Assembly: GCA_959347315.1 (NCBI GenBank)
Contig: OY365806.1
Coordinates: forward strand, 21,354,900-21,418,899
Length of the DNA stretch: 64,000 nucleotides
Source of the DNA: Bimastos eiseni
Taxonomy: Eukaryota > Annelida > Clitellata > Crassiclitellata > Lumbricidae
Reading direction: 5' to 3'
Numbering within the stretch: the stretch's first letter is position 1; each line of letters opens with the position of its first letter. A program made the position numbers and the translations under genes. Below are positions 10,500-22,995 of the stretch, piece after piece. The notes under the pieces are model-generated. The model was not told the origin of the DNA and did no database searches. It saw only the letters and a list, made by a program, of their open reading frames with translations.

Positions 10500-12765
10500 T
10501 GTATACATTATATGCGACGCCTGAAAGTAATTGACGAGATGAAAGTAATGGAAATGCAGAGGCAGGGATTAGAAAACAAAGCCTTTAGACAGAAGGAAAC
10601 AACAGTGAGGCATTTTAACCATTGAGACATATTATCACAATTAGAACGGATTTAACCATCATCAGAAACAGATCCCTGCTGACGACTAATTACAGGACTT
10701 CTAGATAATTTGTCTCGGTGATTTGAACAATTATGTACCTGTGAAGAGCTGTAATCACCTAAATGTGGCAGCTTGTTAGTCTCTTGCCTTTTGATGCCAG
10801 TCATATATTTATTCTGAAAGATTTTGAACGTTGTCTCTAATATCACTGTTTCACTTTGAAGAGCTCTGAAGATAAATCAGTGTAGTTATATTTCTGATAA
10901 ATATATGCCCTATCACATGATGATCTATTCGTGTTTTTGGATATAAATTATGCGTTCACTCTTAAAACATGTCTGATAACAACAGACTTTGGACTTGCAA
11001 AAACTCGTTATCATAGTACTCGAAGTTGTAAGTGAACCAAATGAATGAAGAGAATATCGGTGACCGATCCATTTTGCAGAAATAAACGTAGCGTAGGCCT
11101 TATTGTGTTGTTTTTAGCGCGAAGGCCGAATGCATGAGGACATTATTTTCAGTGTAACGAATAGATAATCAATTAATCAGTAATCAAACTCTCCCAGTCA
11201 AAGAATGATATGAAGCCGGTATTGTATCAGTTTACATTCCACATGCTACAAATGATAATAATAATAATGATAATCATTAATTACATTTACGCTTCCGCAG
11301 TATGATAACAAGTGAAGTAAAGTAAAGAATCAGACTGACGCAGAGGTTTGTTGGCATCTGGGTGATCTAATCTACTCTCCAGTCTATATATAATAATTTG
11401 AATGCCAAAACAGAATGAGAGAAAGGAGACATGATTTCTTCCATCGATTAACTTAATCCTATTCTATTCAGAGAACTCTGAGACATGCTTAACAGTTGTT
11501 TCAAACAAAGCACAAATCAATAAGTACAGAACAATAAAATCGATTATTAAAAATCAATTCTGATTTCCTCAGACACAATAATATTATCACACCTATTCTA
11601 ACAAGTCTTAGCAAGAATCGTGTGATTACTTTCCAAGTGTTAGATCTGTTCTCTATTTTTTACGCAACAAATATGACCAATTTGCGTAAAATGACATTTT
11701 ACAATAGCATCGAGGTGACATGGACATCTACACTATATGACTGCGATGATTTGATAATTCTCAAGACTGTATTCATCCGTACACGCGATTTCGAACTCTA
11801 TTACTTCAACTATATCATAAATGTTCGTTTGGCAGTGAAGGATATACAATGTATCATAGTTGATTTCGATAGATGAAGAACAACCTAATACTCAGCATGG
11901 GAGCTAAAGTAAATCACAATTCATACTTAAAGTGATAATACAATAATTTTCTCTCCACTATATGTAACTAACACGATTGAGTCGGACTGACAGTTGCTAA
12001 ACACTAGAGTTCACTGGAGGCAATGATCGCAACGGCAAGCGTTTTTAAATTCCATTCGCTTTGGCGGGATTTCGGCTGAGGTAAATAACGGCACTGCCAC
12101 CACTGACAGAGCTCTCCGCTCATCCCTTCAGCGGACAAGTTTCCCTGCGCACGACTCATAAACAGCGCCTTTGATGGAGAGCGTTTACCGTGATGATTAT
12201 GCGAAACTTATACCTACGAAACAAGGTTTAATATTCAGGACAGCTTTAATATTTAGGCCTACCTGTAGGCTGACACATCAGCCGAAAGGACAGCGCATGG
12301 TGCATGCGAAGAGTAGTGATTGAAAATAACATTAAACTATTTAGATCAGCGCTTCCTGATTTACATGTATATTCAGTGTGACGAACTGACCGTAACTGTG
12401 CCCGATATTTGCGTTCAATCACCTTAAATATGTATTAATATTAAATTAAGTACTTATTTAGACAAATCCATAATTACATTGCCATCTTAAATAATAGTCT
12501 TGTGAGCCCATTTGGGTCAAAAATTCTGTTTCTTGGTAAAGAATGCCCTATTATTGGTTAATTGTTACTTCTTTATGCAATTGAAGGTGTCAACAGTCTC
12601 ATTGAAATAAAAATCATTATGTTGACCGGAAACAGAGCGGGCCCGGTGACTGTGACTGCAATTATTGTCCGCGGACCACAGTCTGCAGGGAAGCGCTCGT
12701 TTAGGTACTTGACTCTTGCAATGTTGAAACTCAATTTGGACTCCTAGGGGAAGCTGATTGTAAAA
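10500..12765. other. Intergenic downstream of GRL gene A
   Basis: No supported gene. The short open frame at 11622-11876 has no recognisable feature. The distal part is the 3' flank of GRL gene A, which ends at 12766 on the minus strand. Confidence 0.4.
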
Positions 12766-15700
12766 TTAAAACACGCCGCCAGTGGTTATTGTTGCTGCCA
12801 GATCGGCATTTTGCGTTGCTGTTTGGTCTACTTGATTGTCAGAAGACGGTGGCACGAGTTGGACAATCAGAAGGAAGTATGTAATCAGCAGACCAGCAAT
12901 CTATGATTAAACAAAACATGTAATTCAGATCATCACTGAATGAGTTGATGAACAATATCGGGGCAGATTATTAAGTAGATTAATCACAAAGATGACGACG
13001 TCCCATATGTCTATAGCAACATGACATGGAGCTCCGTCGTGATATAGGGCCTTTTAAACGGCTATACTCGGAATACACATTCAACATAGACCTACAACAG
13101 ATCCTTGCACTATTTTCTCAGTAATTGCCAAACTTTTACTTTTTAATCAATTTTGTAAGCGGTTGGTATGTTTTAAAAAACGAAAGCAAAATGCAATCTT
13201 ATGATTAAGCTTTCGTTTTAAAAGAGAGATGCTTAACTCTTGCTTACCGTTAGGATTGTGCTTCGGTCGATTACAAAAATTCTGAAGACGCTGAAACCAA
13301 TCGGTTCTCCACATAAACGATTGAGAAACGTATTGATCTAAAACAGTAAAAAAATTAATATTTCGGTTAATGCTCATTATTCCAATAGCAGAAACTAGGC
13401 TTAGGCTGCATTGGATTTGTCAGCAACCTGACTATATCTCATGATGTATCGCCGATGATGCGAGGGCAACGACTTAAACAAAGGCCTATATATTTTTTCG
13501 GTCAGTAGGCTAATCGTAAAGCTTTTGGTAATGCCTATTAAGACACTTTCACAGAGAACATACAAACTTAGACCAATGTCACCTCATCAACAATCGCATC
13601 GTAACAGAATTTGTCTCTAGAATATTTTCCACAATGTGCAGTCAATTGCCATTTGTCTCAGAGCAGAAGTCATTAATCGTTAATAAACGCTCAGAGTTTG
13701 CTGTAGTCCGTCGACATATACAGGGTGGCGCAAAGAAAGTCAGACCGTCTCGTGAAATCTTGTGCAAAATATATGAAATTATGTTTTAGGCGGGTTTTTT
13801 TACTGTAAAATAATCCTTACTCACTAACCTAATGTATGACGTCACTATTTCGTGAAGTTCAGGTCGTCATCTTCATAGTTTAGGTCATTTTTATGGTTTA
13901 TGTAATTTTTGTACTGTTTATAAAATGACAAAAATAACAGCAGAAGATCGTATTCTCATAAAACATTTGCGAATTGAAAAACAATGAGGAGCTAGGCGAA
14001 TGATTACTGAGTTTCCAAATAAAGCCTGGAGTAAAACAAGTCTTAATCGACTTTGTAAACAAATTGATGCCGATGGTACGACAGCGCGTAAATCTGGAAG
14101 CGGCCGCCCGAAGTTCGTTAGAACAGCACCAAATATTCAGCGTGTGAGTGAGCTGGTTTGTAGCCAGGACGATGATCCTCACAGACACAAGAGTCCACGG
14201 GAAATTGAAAGAGAAACTGGCATATCACGAAGAACAGTGCAACGCATTATAAAGCAAGGTTTGCAACTTCAAACATACAAACGCGTAATAGGGCAGGTTA
14301 TAAACGAAAACTGCAAATTTAAACGCCTGCAGCGAAGTCAACAGTTACTTGACAGATTTCCAAACGAGAGAAGTGTACGAAGTATTTGGTTTACAGACGA
14401 AAAGACATTTACTGTCGCCACACCGGTTAATTTTCAAAATGATCGTGTTTATTCTGATGCAATAAAGAAACAACAAGTTCCAGCAACGAGACTCGTACGC
14501 GAACGTGAACATTTCAGTCGTGGCATCATGGTTTCGGTTGGTGTGTCTCGGATGGGAAAAACCAGTGTGGTGTTTGTTGAACCTGGAGCGAAAGTGAACA
14601 GTGAGTATTATTGTAATCACGTCTTAATACAAAGATTGCTTCCGGATATTCGAGCGAGATGTAATCGGCAAAATTTGACACTGCAACAGGACGGAGCTCC
14701 TTCGCATACGGCAAGAAACACGATAAACCTTTTTCTTCGGGAGAATGTCAGCTTCATCGAACCAGACATGTGGCCCCCAAATAGCCCGGACCTAAACCCG
14801 GTAGATTATGCTATTTGGGGTGCCCTCCAGCAAAAAGTCTACCTTCGTCGTAAATTTGCAACAATAGATCAATTGAAATTGGCCATCGTTGAAGAGTGGC
14901 AAAAACTCTCTCAGCGGTTTATAAACAGAAGCATTGACCAGTGGCGCAGACGTTTAGAAAAAGCTGTTGAGAACCGAAAAGGACACATTGAATTTGATTT
15001 CTGATTTTGTATAGACTATCATAGGGCAACAATTTACTTGTTTTTCATAGAAGAAACGTTAGCAAAAAAATAATTATTTGATATTATACTAGGCGGTCCC
15101 ACTTTCTTTGCGCCACCCTGTAGATTTATGGCTCAATCTGAATTCGACCATGAAACCAAAATCTCTGAAAATGCCTAATTATTGATTGTCTCGCTAATCA
15201 CTTTTGAGTAATCACTGGTGAATAAATTGTAATTGGGAATATTTAAAAAATTCCACTTTATTCAAAGTATTTCTATTACAAAAGACGATATAATGCCCCA
15301 TGTTCCTGATCAAAAGGTTTTGCATATCAAATAATTATCACAACCATCATAAAAACAGGCGAGAGCGCTGTTAAAATTCTGTAAAGCGCTGCAAGCCAAA
15401 AAAGCATAAATTTCTAGATAGTAAACGAAAGGTCTACATTCAATTCAATTTTATTTGATAACAAAAAACATGAGAAAATAACAAGCCACGTACAAGTTTT
15501 CATGAATGAATATTCTGGTTAAACAGGGGGCCTAAAGAGGGTCATAGACCCCGCTAACCAGGGGCCCCTATGTAGAATTTATAAACTGGCAATAGGTACC
15601 AATATTAATAAAATTCACATATCAGATTGGTAAAATTATATAGAAGTTAATCTTAACTAGTGCCTTAACTAAGGACTCATTGCATCCACTGAATGGGACA

Positions 15701-17818
15701 CAAACATTCAATGCTTAGAGGTGTCTTCAACAAATAGAGACGAAGTTTATTTTTAAATAATCTAATAATTGGCTAGTGTTGAATATATGTCGGGAGAAGA
15801 TTCCATAAGTGGGATACAGTACATTGAATGAAAAATAATCGAGTATTTGTGTTTGGATAAGGAGGGTCATATGATGTCGATTTTCTTGTTTGATTCAAAC
15901 TACTATACCTGTCCAATTGTTTCCACACTAAGATTCTTCAAATCAACATCATGCATTCTCTCGTAGATCTTATGGGCCTGCGGAAACACAAAAGTGTTAC
16001 GTTTGAAAACATTGCCAACGAGATTGGACTAAAAAATGGAGAACGTGATGGAGAAACAGGGTGAGAATTGAATGATACTGCGCCGATTTGTTATCATATC
16101 ATTTGAAGAATTCAAGCTGCAGACAGCAAAGATTAAAATTATTGCCATGATGCTAGCAAGAACACAGCATGCGTTGAGTAACCTAAAGAGCTGTTTAACC
16201 GATGACGATAATTTCTTTTAAATTATTTAACAAATGCAGAAGTTTGAGAAACTCCCGTCAAATATAATAAAATAGTAATTAATTGATAATAACGGTGGCA
16301 AATAGTTAGGCCCTATATGTTGCCATGCAGTCGGAGGCCATAAATAATGCCGATTATTTCATCGAAGAAGAAGACATCGCCAATTGCCTTTTGCCGCAGG
16401 GACAAATCAACTCCCTCCCAGTAGATCATTTATGAGCCACAGTTAATATATAATTTTCCATTGTTTGAATTCTAGGCTTTAAAGTCAAAGCCAAAGGGCT
16501 TGAAATTCAAATACGATGGCAATCCTATGTGAGCAGCAACACTATGCATTTTTTGACCTTCTTAATTGTTTTTGAGAAAGAAACCCGTTGTTAAAATCAT
16601 GACTTGCAATGGCAATTCTGATGTGCTACGGTTTCAATTAAAATGGAGCGTTTATGATGAGTATGGGTATCTTTGCCAACGTAATTGCTAGTTTCAATAT
16701 CTATTTAAATATCTATTTTCATTTTACACATTCTATTTCAAGCGTATAATGGTAACTCCACTAACCGCATGGTTCACAATTATTCCGCCGATAGAAACCA
16801 TCGATAGAACAAACACGGCCCAGGCAACCCAGAAAATCGAGAGAAATAGAAGTATGGGAGTACTGGTAAGGGTCTTGTTCCATATTAAAGTGTACAGAGC
16901 TGCAATCACAAGAAATATGAAGCAACTGACGTAGATGGCGTTGCTGAGACAGATGAATTTATCAGCTTTTGAGACAAGACGACTCAGTATCTGATGTTGT
17001 CGTCGCAGATCTTCAAAATTGTCCTTAAAGGAAACGGAATCCTCCAACGATTCGCGGAATTTGCGATTACAGATGGTGAACTGTTGGGTGAACGTTGTCG
17101 AAAGGAAAAGATTGAATATCAAAGGGAAGTTGGTGGCTCCTGTTAGGTAGATATGAATTACCAAGTACAATGTTCTGAGAAATAGCACTATATTGTGGTC
17201 AAGAGCCACAAGGGTTCTGATTGGAGCCAATGTGACATCCATAGCATTTACATCGCTTGAATAGTGGACATAGGCGACGAACACAACGTTAATAGCAACG
17301 AGAACCCATGCCACAATTGCATACAAAATGACGTTTCCCTGGATGCACTTATGCCAGTCCTGAGTGAATTTCTGATTGAAGCTTCGAAGTAGCCTTGACA
17401 TTCTTCCAGAGCTACAGGCTCGATAATAAGATGTTTGAACCAACGTATTCATAAGAGCCCAAACAAAGACGATCAATTTCCAAATGAGATCATAGGATGG
17501 TTTATCCTTTGGAGAAAATATCGTAGTTAACCGAATCATGTTAAGCCACATGGCCATCAAGACAGCAAATGCGTAGACATGGTTCTTACTGCTAAACTTT
17601 GACAAAAAACACCTGCTGCGATTTATTCCACTGGTATCATTGTCTCTTAAAAAGAATAGTCCAAATATTCTCATTGAAGTAATGAGCGGTGAGAGAGTTT
17701 TCAGCATTGTAATTTCATCAGTCGTAGATCTCTCTGTGTCATTGCCGATCTGTGTTTCAGGCATAACAATAATGACATGTCTCTTGTTTGTCAGATGACC
17801 AACTCTTGACCTTTTCAT
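12766..17818 (-). CDS. GRL gene A: gustatory-receptor-like 7TM protein
   Basis: Coding exons are 17818-16766, 15977-15909, 13337-13248 and 12900-12766, giving 448 residues. All three introns are phase 0. The three upstream acceptors read AG and the donors GTTAGT, GTATAG and GTAAGC. The first ATG is taken as the start (MKRSRVGH), as in genes C and E. An N-terminal tail carries MRIFGLFF near residues 49-56, like the pre-TM1 motif of insect gustatory receptors. Hydrophobic segments lie near 81-103, 109-131, 161-186, 208-243, 288-314, 318-350 and 405-421. A conserved cytoplasmic-type loop (CNRKFRESL to LSRLVSKADKF, 250-288) precedes TM5. Exon 4 has ITYFLLIVQL, matching the family TM7 signature. 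Intron 2 carries a mariner-type element and a LINE fragment. The role is inferred: a membrane receptor or ligand-gated channel with unknown ligand. Confidence 0.88.
13721..15120 (+). mobile_element. Tc1/mariner-superfamily (DD37D) element, complete with inverted repeats
   Basis: The element is 1400 bp. Both ends begin CAGGGTGGCGCAAAGAAAGT. The inverted repeats extend to about 32 bp with four mismatches, and a TA dinucleotide lies immediately outside each end (13719-13720 and 15121-15122), the expected target duplication. It encloses a single transposase gene on the plus strand and sits inside intron 2 of GRL gene A in the opposite orientation. The near-intact coding region and matching ends indicate a young insertion. 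Confidence 0.95.
13925..15004 (+). pseudogene. DD37D mariner-type transposase with an early stop codon
   Basis: The frame starts at ATG 13925, is interrupted by TGA at codon 21 (13985-13987), and is then open in the same frame to 15004. An internal ATG at 14000 would give 334 residues. The N-terminal part has helix-turn-helix character (ISRRTVQRIIKQG). The catalytic domain shows the first Asp in WFTDEKTF, the second in QQDGAPSHTA, and the third in SPDLNPVDYAIWG. There are 37 residues between the second and third, which makes it DD37D like the maT/ITmD37D group. All three catalytic residues are present, so the only clear defect is the early stop. Starting at 14000 would lose part of the DNA-binding region. 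Confidence 0.9.
15430..15880 (-). mobile_element. LINE 3'-end fragment in intron 2 of gene A
   Basis: Read on the minus strand, the segment encodes fragments typical of the C-terminus of L2/CR1-type reverse transcriptases (SHLWNLLPTYIQ, then LFKNKLRLYLL). It is followed by non-coding DNA ending in AATAAAATTGAATTGAA near 15440, a usual LINE 3' tail. It contains stops. It lies in the same orientation as GRL gene A. Confidence 0.65.
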
Positions 17819-18990
17819 TCTGTTACGAATGAGATGATAGCAGACACCGAAGGCAGACACTTATCGCCTGAGAAGCTTAGTCCATCTCATAAATGCCATG
17901 GGCAAATGGACTTAAGAACTTTTTGCGGCAGCAGCTCATTATCTAGACGATTCTACCCAACGTTGATCCATACTGGCCGTATAGATCAGCGTCAGGTTGA
18001 AATCGTCCAGATAATGAGTAAGCACCGCGCAACTCTTCATTAGAATAATAATGAACGATACAGCCTATGCTAGTCGCGTCGACGCATTTCCAAACGTGAG
18101 TTGTCAATACCAGGAGACAACGTCCATTGTTTAGCGTTTTTGATGACTCGTCTACCTATTTGCTAATAAACACCGCAATTGATGCAGCCGTAGGTGTATA
18201 TATATGTATATATATATATATTGAATTAACGTCATATGGTGTTAATCTCATCTTGCTGGTCATCGTCATGACTACCAACTGCATTAGCACGGAAGTGCTG
18301 ATTTGTTGGAATTATCAATTAAGATTAATGGCTCATCATGAATTTCGACATGGAAACTAGCTTGGAACAGAATAGAAGCAATAATTACATGCATTAATTA
18401 TTGGGATCCAGACCTGAAGTGGAATATGAACACGCCACTGTTTTGATCCAACCATTTAGACGAAATTGTAAAAGTAATTCTACATATTAAAAATTACTAC
18501 GAGCCAGCAAGTTTAGACAGATCCGAGGGCGTCTGTATAACTTGTCTGTATAACATGTCTGTGATTGGGTGATGTGTTAACACTTACAGGTTGATGGGTC
18601 AGCAGCCAGCCCATCTTCAAAAGACTATAACGTGTCTGCATCACGTGGTCTCTAACGTTCTGAATTATTATAAGTAAGTAAGTAGGGAAGACTGGGGCTG
18701 GTTGTAATAGAGGCAGGTTGTAACAACGCATAAATCCCATAAACGGTAAATCGGAGAACCAGCGTATACAGATCAAAACGCGCGTCCTATCGGTTCCGAT
18801 CTATACTCCTTTTATCCTCGCTTAAGCTTCAACTTCAGAAATTTTATTCATAAATTGTGCTATTCGACACTAAAAGTAACTTTTTCTCACGTATTATTTT
18901 CTCTCATGGTACGCTTAAGGCACACGATATTCTTGCTTAGATTGGGTAATTTCGAAGCTTGTTTCTTTCAGATTAGGTGATCGAACGCAA
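17819..18990. other. 5' flank of GRL gene A and intergenic DNA
   Basis: The presumed promoter of gene A lies here, but I cannot point to a convincing core element. A TA-rich run at about 18199-18221 and a GGGGCTGGTTGTAA patch near 18693 are the only distinct features. Confidence 0.35.
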
Positions 18991-19058
18991 AATCTCGTTA
19001 GCTAATAATATTAGCTAACGAGATTATGCTAACACGCTATGTTATAGTGTGTTAGCAT
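18991..19058. repeat. Two adjacent perfect hairpins
   Basis: The first hairpin pairs AATCTCGTTAGCTAAT (18991-19006) with its exact complement at 19010-19025 around a 3-base loop. The second pairs ATGCTAACAC (19026-19035) with 19049-19058 and continues inward through CTAT/ATAG. Both stems share a GCTAA core. No gene or T-run indicates a terminator. A foldback-element origin is possible. Confidence 0.8.
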
Positions 19059-20740
19059 TTTATTTAATCATCTTATGTTCATGGCCGGGGCTAGTTATTA
19101 CATTTTCCCCAGCGCCATTCTCATTCTTGAACATAAAATTCGAATTTCCAGGAAACAGCCAAATAGCCAAATTTTCAACCTGTGAGGAATCTCTTACATT
19201 TTATTGCAAAACAAAATATTACGTGTTGAGTCTTATAGCGCTGGTATGCCTACCTTTTTAAAAATAAATGCACTTAAATCGCCTCAGGATAGAACCTTTC
19301 GCCTCCGCATCTTAGAGATTCAACTCAAGCGATCAGTTTATCTAACAGTCACATGATGAAAGATTATGATAGGCCTTCTTGATATAATATTTATGTACTG
19401 GATAAATCAATGACCTCTGGTAAGTCTCCTTTGCAAGTAGCCTAATTGCGCAGGGTTTTGAACCATCATACCGAGACATTTAAATGTGAGGAACTAGCTT
19501 GTGATTTAATTATAATATCGTAAGACAATCGTTAACGTTGCTGTAGGACAATAGAAGCCAATGCTTTAGACTGCATAACAGCTTAAGGCAATATAGTTGA
19601 GGTACAGCGCTAACGAAGTTATTAGATTATACTAGATTGCATTTTATGGCTATCGTTCACGACGTCATTGCATGAGACTATGTTGCATTTAAAGGCAATA
19701 GTCTACAGCGCTTGAGGAGTTGTAACAGTTGATTAGATCGCATCTGAAGACATTTCGCGGCACAGATTCATAGCAGAGATCAGGATTGCATTTGCAGCTA
19801 CATTCCTCGAACCATGGATCTCAAGAAGAAGATGAAGAAGCAGCATCGAAAGTGACATTGTTCGCCATCGTTTCATAGAAATTAGATTTTAAAACAATAT
19901 ATAAATTTATCGCCTCAAACCTTCTCGACTTCTTTGATTGTATCATTGCTCGAGATAGGCCTAATTGAAATTTATTACGACGCCCGCAGAATGTTTCACT
20001 TATTAGAGCGGTAGTAAATCGAAGGCACCTTTATAATCTGTCGTTTGATCGCTTTACACCTGATGTTTGCCTACGAATAAATGCTAATGAATAGTGCCTT
20101 CAGTGTGATTATAATCCCACAGTTCTATTGCCAGGTGTATCGTACTAACTTCTGAGCAGGTGAGCGCGTGAGGCAGTACAGACTCAGACACAGAATCTCA
20201 TCTTGCTTCTTGACGAAGAAGTTTAAAAGTTTCAGAACTGACTTGTACCCATCATCGTTAGTATCTAAATTTATATCTGTCTTATATTATTTTAAAAGAT
20301 AATTCATTATAGATTGAAATAGGCCACCCGGACAGATCATATGTGACTTGACGCAGCGCTCGTGAATAAGCTGGTGCCCGGCACTTGGCTGATGTGGCGC
20401 CTTAGTGGTTTTGAGATTGCGATTGCAAGAAAGCTATTGGTCAAGTTTGTTGCTGAAAATAAACATAGAGACAATGGTAGAGGCTTACTTGCATCACATG
20501 CATTTGGTTTGAAACGATCTGCCCAAAACACCATACTCTTGCCCGCATGCTACAGCTCTATCTGATCATCATCTTTATAAAGTTGGTGTAAGTCTTCGCC
20601 ATTTCGGACCACGTGATGAGCAATTTTTATCAACTGAAAATTACTAAATGCAATTGAGCGAGCAATCGTAGACCTATGTGTGAATCTTTCACGAATGCGT
20701 GTTTCTTGCGTGTGAATAAACGGATGAGGCAGATAGGCAA
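19059..20740. other. Intergenic, no supported gene
   Basis: A few short open frames (for example 20362-20565 on the plus strand) have no recognisable feature. There is no repeat structure that I can see. Confidence 0.4.
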
Positions 20741-21865
20741 CTGTTCCAAGGGGCAGATGGGCAACTATTCCAAGGGCAGATGGGCAACTCTTCTAACATC
20801 CAAGGGCAGATGGGCAACTGTTCCAAGAGCAGATGGACAACTGTTCCAAGAGCAGATGGGTAACTGTTCCAAGGGGCAGATGGACAACTGTTCCAAGAGC
20901 AGATGGGTAACTGTTCCAAGGGGCAGATGGACAACTGTTCCAAGGGCAGATGGGCAACTCTTCCAACATCCAAGGGCAGATGGGCAACTGTTCCAAGGGC
21001 AGATGGGCAACTCTTCCAACATCCAAGGGCAGATGGGCAACTCTTCCAAGGGCAGATGGGCAACTCTTCCAACATCCAAGGGCAGATGGACAACTGTTCC
21101 AAGGGCAGATGGGCAACTCTTCCAACATCCAAGGGCAGATGGGCAACTGTTCCAAGGGCAGATGGGCAACTCTTCCAACATCCAAGGGCAGATGGGCAAC
21201 TGTTCCAAGGGCAGATGGGCAACTCTTCCAACATCCAAGGGCAGATGGGCAACTCTTCCAACATCCAAGGGCAGATGGGCAACTCTTCCAAGGGCAGATG
21301 GGTAACTGTTCCAAGGGGCAGATGGACAACTGTTCCAAGGGCAGATGGGTAACTGTTCCAAGGGCAGATGGGTAACTGTTCCAACTTCCAAGGGCAGATG
21401 GGCAACTCTTCCAACATCCAAGGGCAGATGAGCAACTCTTCCAACATCCAAGGGCAGATGGGCAACTCTTCCAAGGGCAGATGGGTAACTGTTTCAACTT
21501 CCAAGGGCAGATGGGCAACTCTTCCAACATCCAAGGGCAGATGGGCAACTCTTCCAACATCCAAGGGCAGATGGGCAACTCTTCCAAGGGCAGATAGGTA
21601 ACTGTTCCAAGGGGAAGATGGACAACTGCTCCAAGGGCAGATGGGTAACTGTTCCAAGGGTCAGATGGACAACTGTTCCAAGGGCAGATGGGCAACTCTT
21701 CCAACATCCAAGGGCAGATGAGCAACTCTTCCAACATCCAAGGGCAGATGGGCAACTCTTCCAGGGGCAGATGGGCAACTCTTCCAGGGGCAGATCGGCA
21801 ATTGTTCCAAGGGCAGATGGGCAACTGTTCCAGGGGCAGATCGGCAATTGTTCCAAAGGCAGATG
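20741..21865. repeat. Minisatellite of interleaved 23-bp and 30-bp units, about 1.1 kb
   Basis: Two related units alternate. The short one is CAAGGGCAGATGGG plus CAACTGTTC (23 bp). The long one has CAACTCTTC followed by CAACATC (30 bp). Long units nearly always carry CTCTTCC and short ones CTGTTCC, so two sequence classes are kept distinct. Variants include TGGACAACTG, TGGGTAACTG and, at the 3' end, AGATCGGCAATTG. Long open frames on both strands (up to 379 codons) result from the repeats and are not genes. Confidence 0.95.
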
Positions 21866-22179
21866 GCAAATGTCTATAGGGCTGAGTGTTCGCCCTTTTC
21901 TCTAGTCCACTCAAGTCTTCAACCGATTTCATACAATTTCCGTGAACTGTCGTTTCGTGACCAAATGATTGTCTTTCGGTTCATAACACCACCAATCTAC
22001 CACTTCGTGTGACTTCAAATTAAAACTGAACACTGTCTAGAATGGAATATTTGATCGAAATTACATATTTTCCACACGAACTATGAATACATGTTATAAA
22101 AATTGATAACAGAATCCCGCAAAAGTTACGATAGAGCTGTGATTATTTTTATTTTATGGTATGTTTTCATTTAGGAAAA

Positions 22180-22995
22180 TGGCAACTAATTGGTGGCTTT
22201 TGGTCTCTGCTGGGCTTTAGTCAATTCCAACGATCCACGTTACAACAGTACTTTTCAAGCTGTAGAGGATATTTTGTGGGAAACATATACCACGACTGAA
22301 ATACGAGAAAAGATCAATAGGCTGATGTTCACAATTGATGATACAATTGATCATATAATTGATTGAACGAGGAACAGAAGAAGGTGCTTAGGAAGTCACT
22401 ATCATTGTACAAAAGTCTAGATAAAGACCTTGGAACAATTGAGAATGAGGTTACCAGAGCATCGATGCGTGAATTGAGATTCAAGATTATATACTATGAA
22501 AAGGTTGAATCACTTGTTGAAAGAAGGCCATACCGTCTCATTCCAGGTAAAACTGAATTTCCAAATGAACGTTTCTTCTTCGTTCAAACGGAGTCACAAC
22601 TGGTGGAACAAGTTCAGAGCAGCTTTATTGGTATGAATTGTGATGTCAGGTATTGCTCAGTTCGTGAGATTCAATCCAGTAAGGTGCCTTTTACTATTCT
22701 CACATTGGTCATTTGGAATATCACATCTTATTTGACATTCGAAATATCGGTAATTTTAAAAAGAGGCATTTTCATTTTGGTTATGGTGTTTAGAAACATT
22801 TGGCAATAGGAAAACTTTTATTTAAATAGGCCTATTATTTAAAAATATTAGTCATTCAACATTTAGAACTCCTCCTTGACATTAAATTAAGTCTTTATGG
22901 CGGAATTTCGTAGCTACTAACTTACATGTAGTGTGTGTTAAGCAAGACTTTTTATTTTCATTGCTGGAAATGTTATCCAAGTGAGACAGGTAAGA
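22180..22995 (+). pseudogene. Serpin-like pseudogene with internal deletion
   Basis: This is a decayed tandem copy of the intact gene at 24156. It begins MATNWWLLVSAGL then hits a stop within the signal-peptide region, with a small deletion compared with the intact copy. Similarity runs in shifted frames through the first ~200 codons (KSLSLYKSLDKDLG here, RRSLPLYESLDVDLG in the intact gene). After NITS near 22725 the sequence jumps directly to the equivalent of the intact gene's 3' untranslated region. The whole C-terminal half, including the reactive-loop and B/C-sheet region, is therefore deleted. The 3' flank matches the intact copy to about 22990. Confidence 0.8.

Noticed and set aside
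10004..10508. Glu/Arg-rich and Pro/Leu-rich open frames
   Set aside because: They are translation of the polypurine tract. No start context or flanking protein sequence.
14345..14714. Minus-strand open frames inside the mariner-type element
   Set aside because: They are antisense shadows of the transposase.
16733..17860. Gene A as a single-exon protein ending at 16733 with start at 17860
   Set aside because: The 17860 codon is GTG. The paralogues show a conserved ATG at 17818 and a splice donor at 16765, with TM7 encoded by later exons.
20676..21932. Open frames of up to 379 codons rich in Pro, Cys, Leu, Trp or Gly, Arg, Ser
   Set aside because: They are confined to the minisatellite and exist in several frames on both strands.
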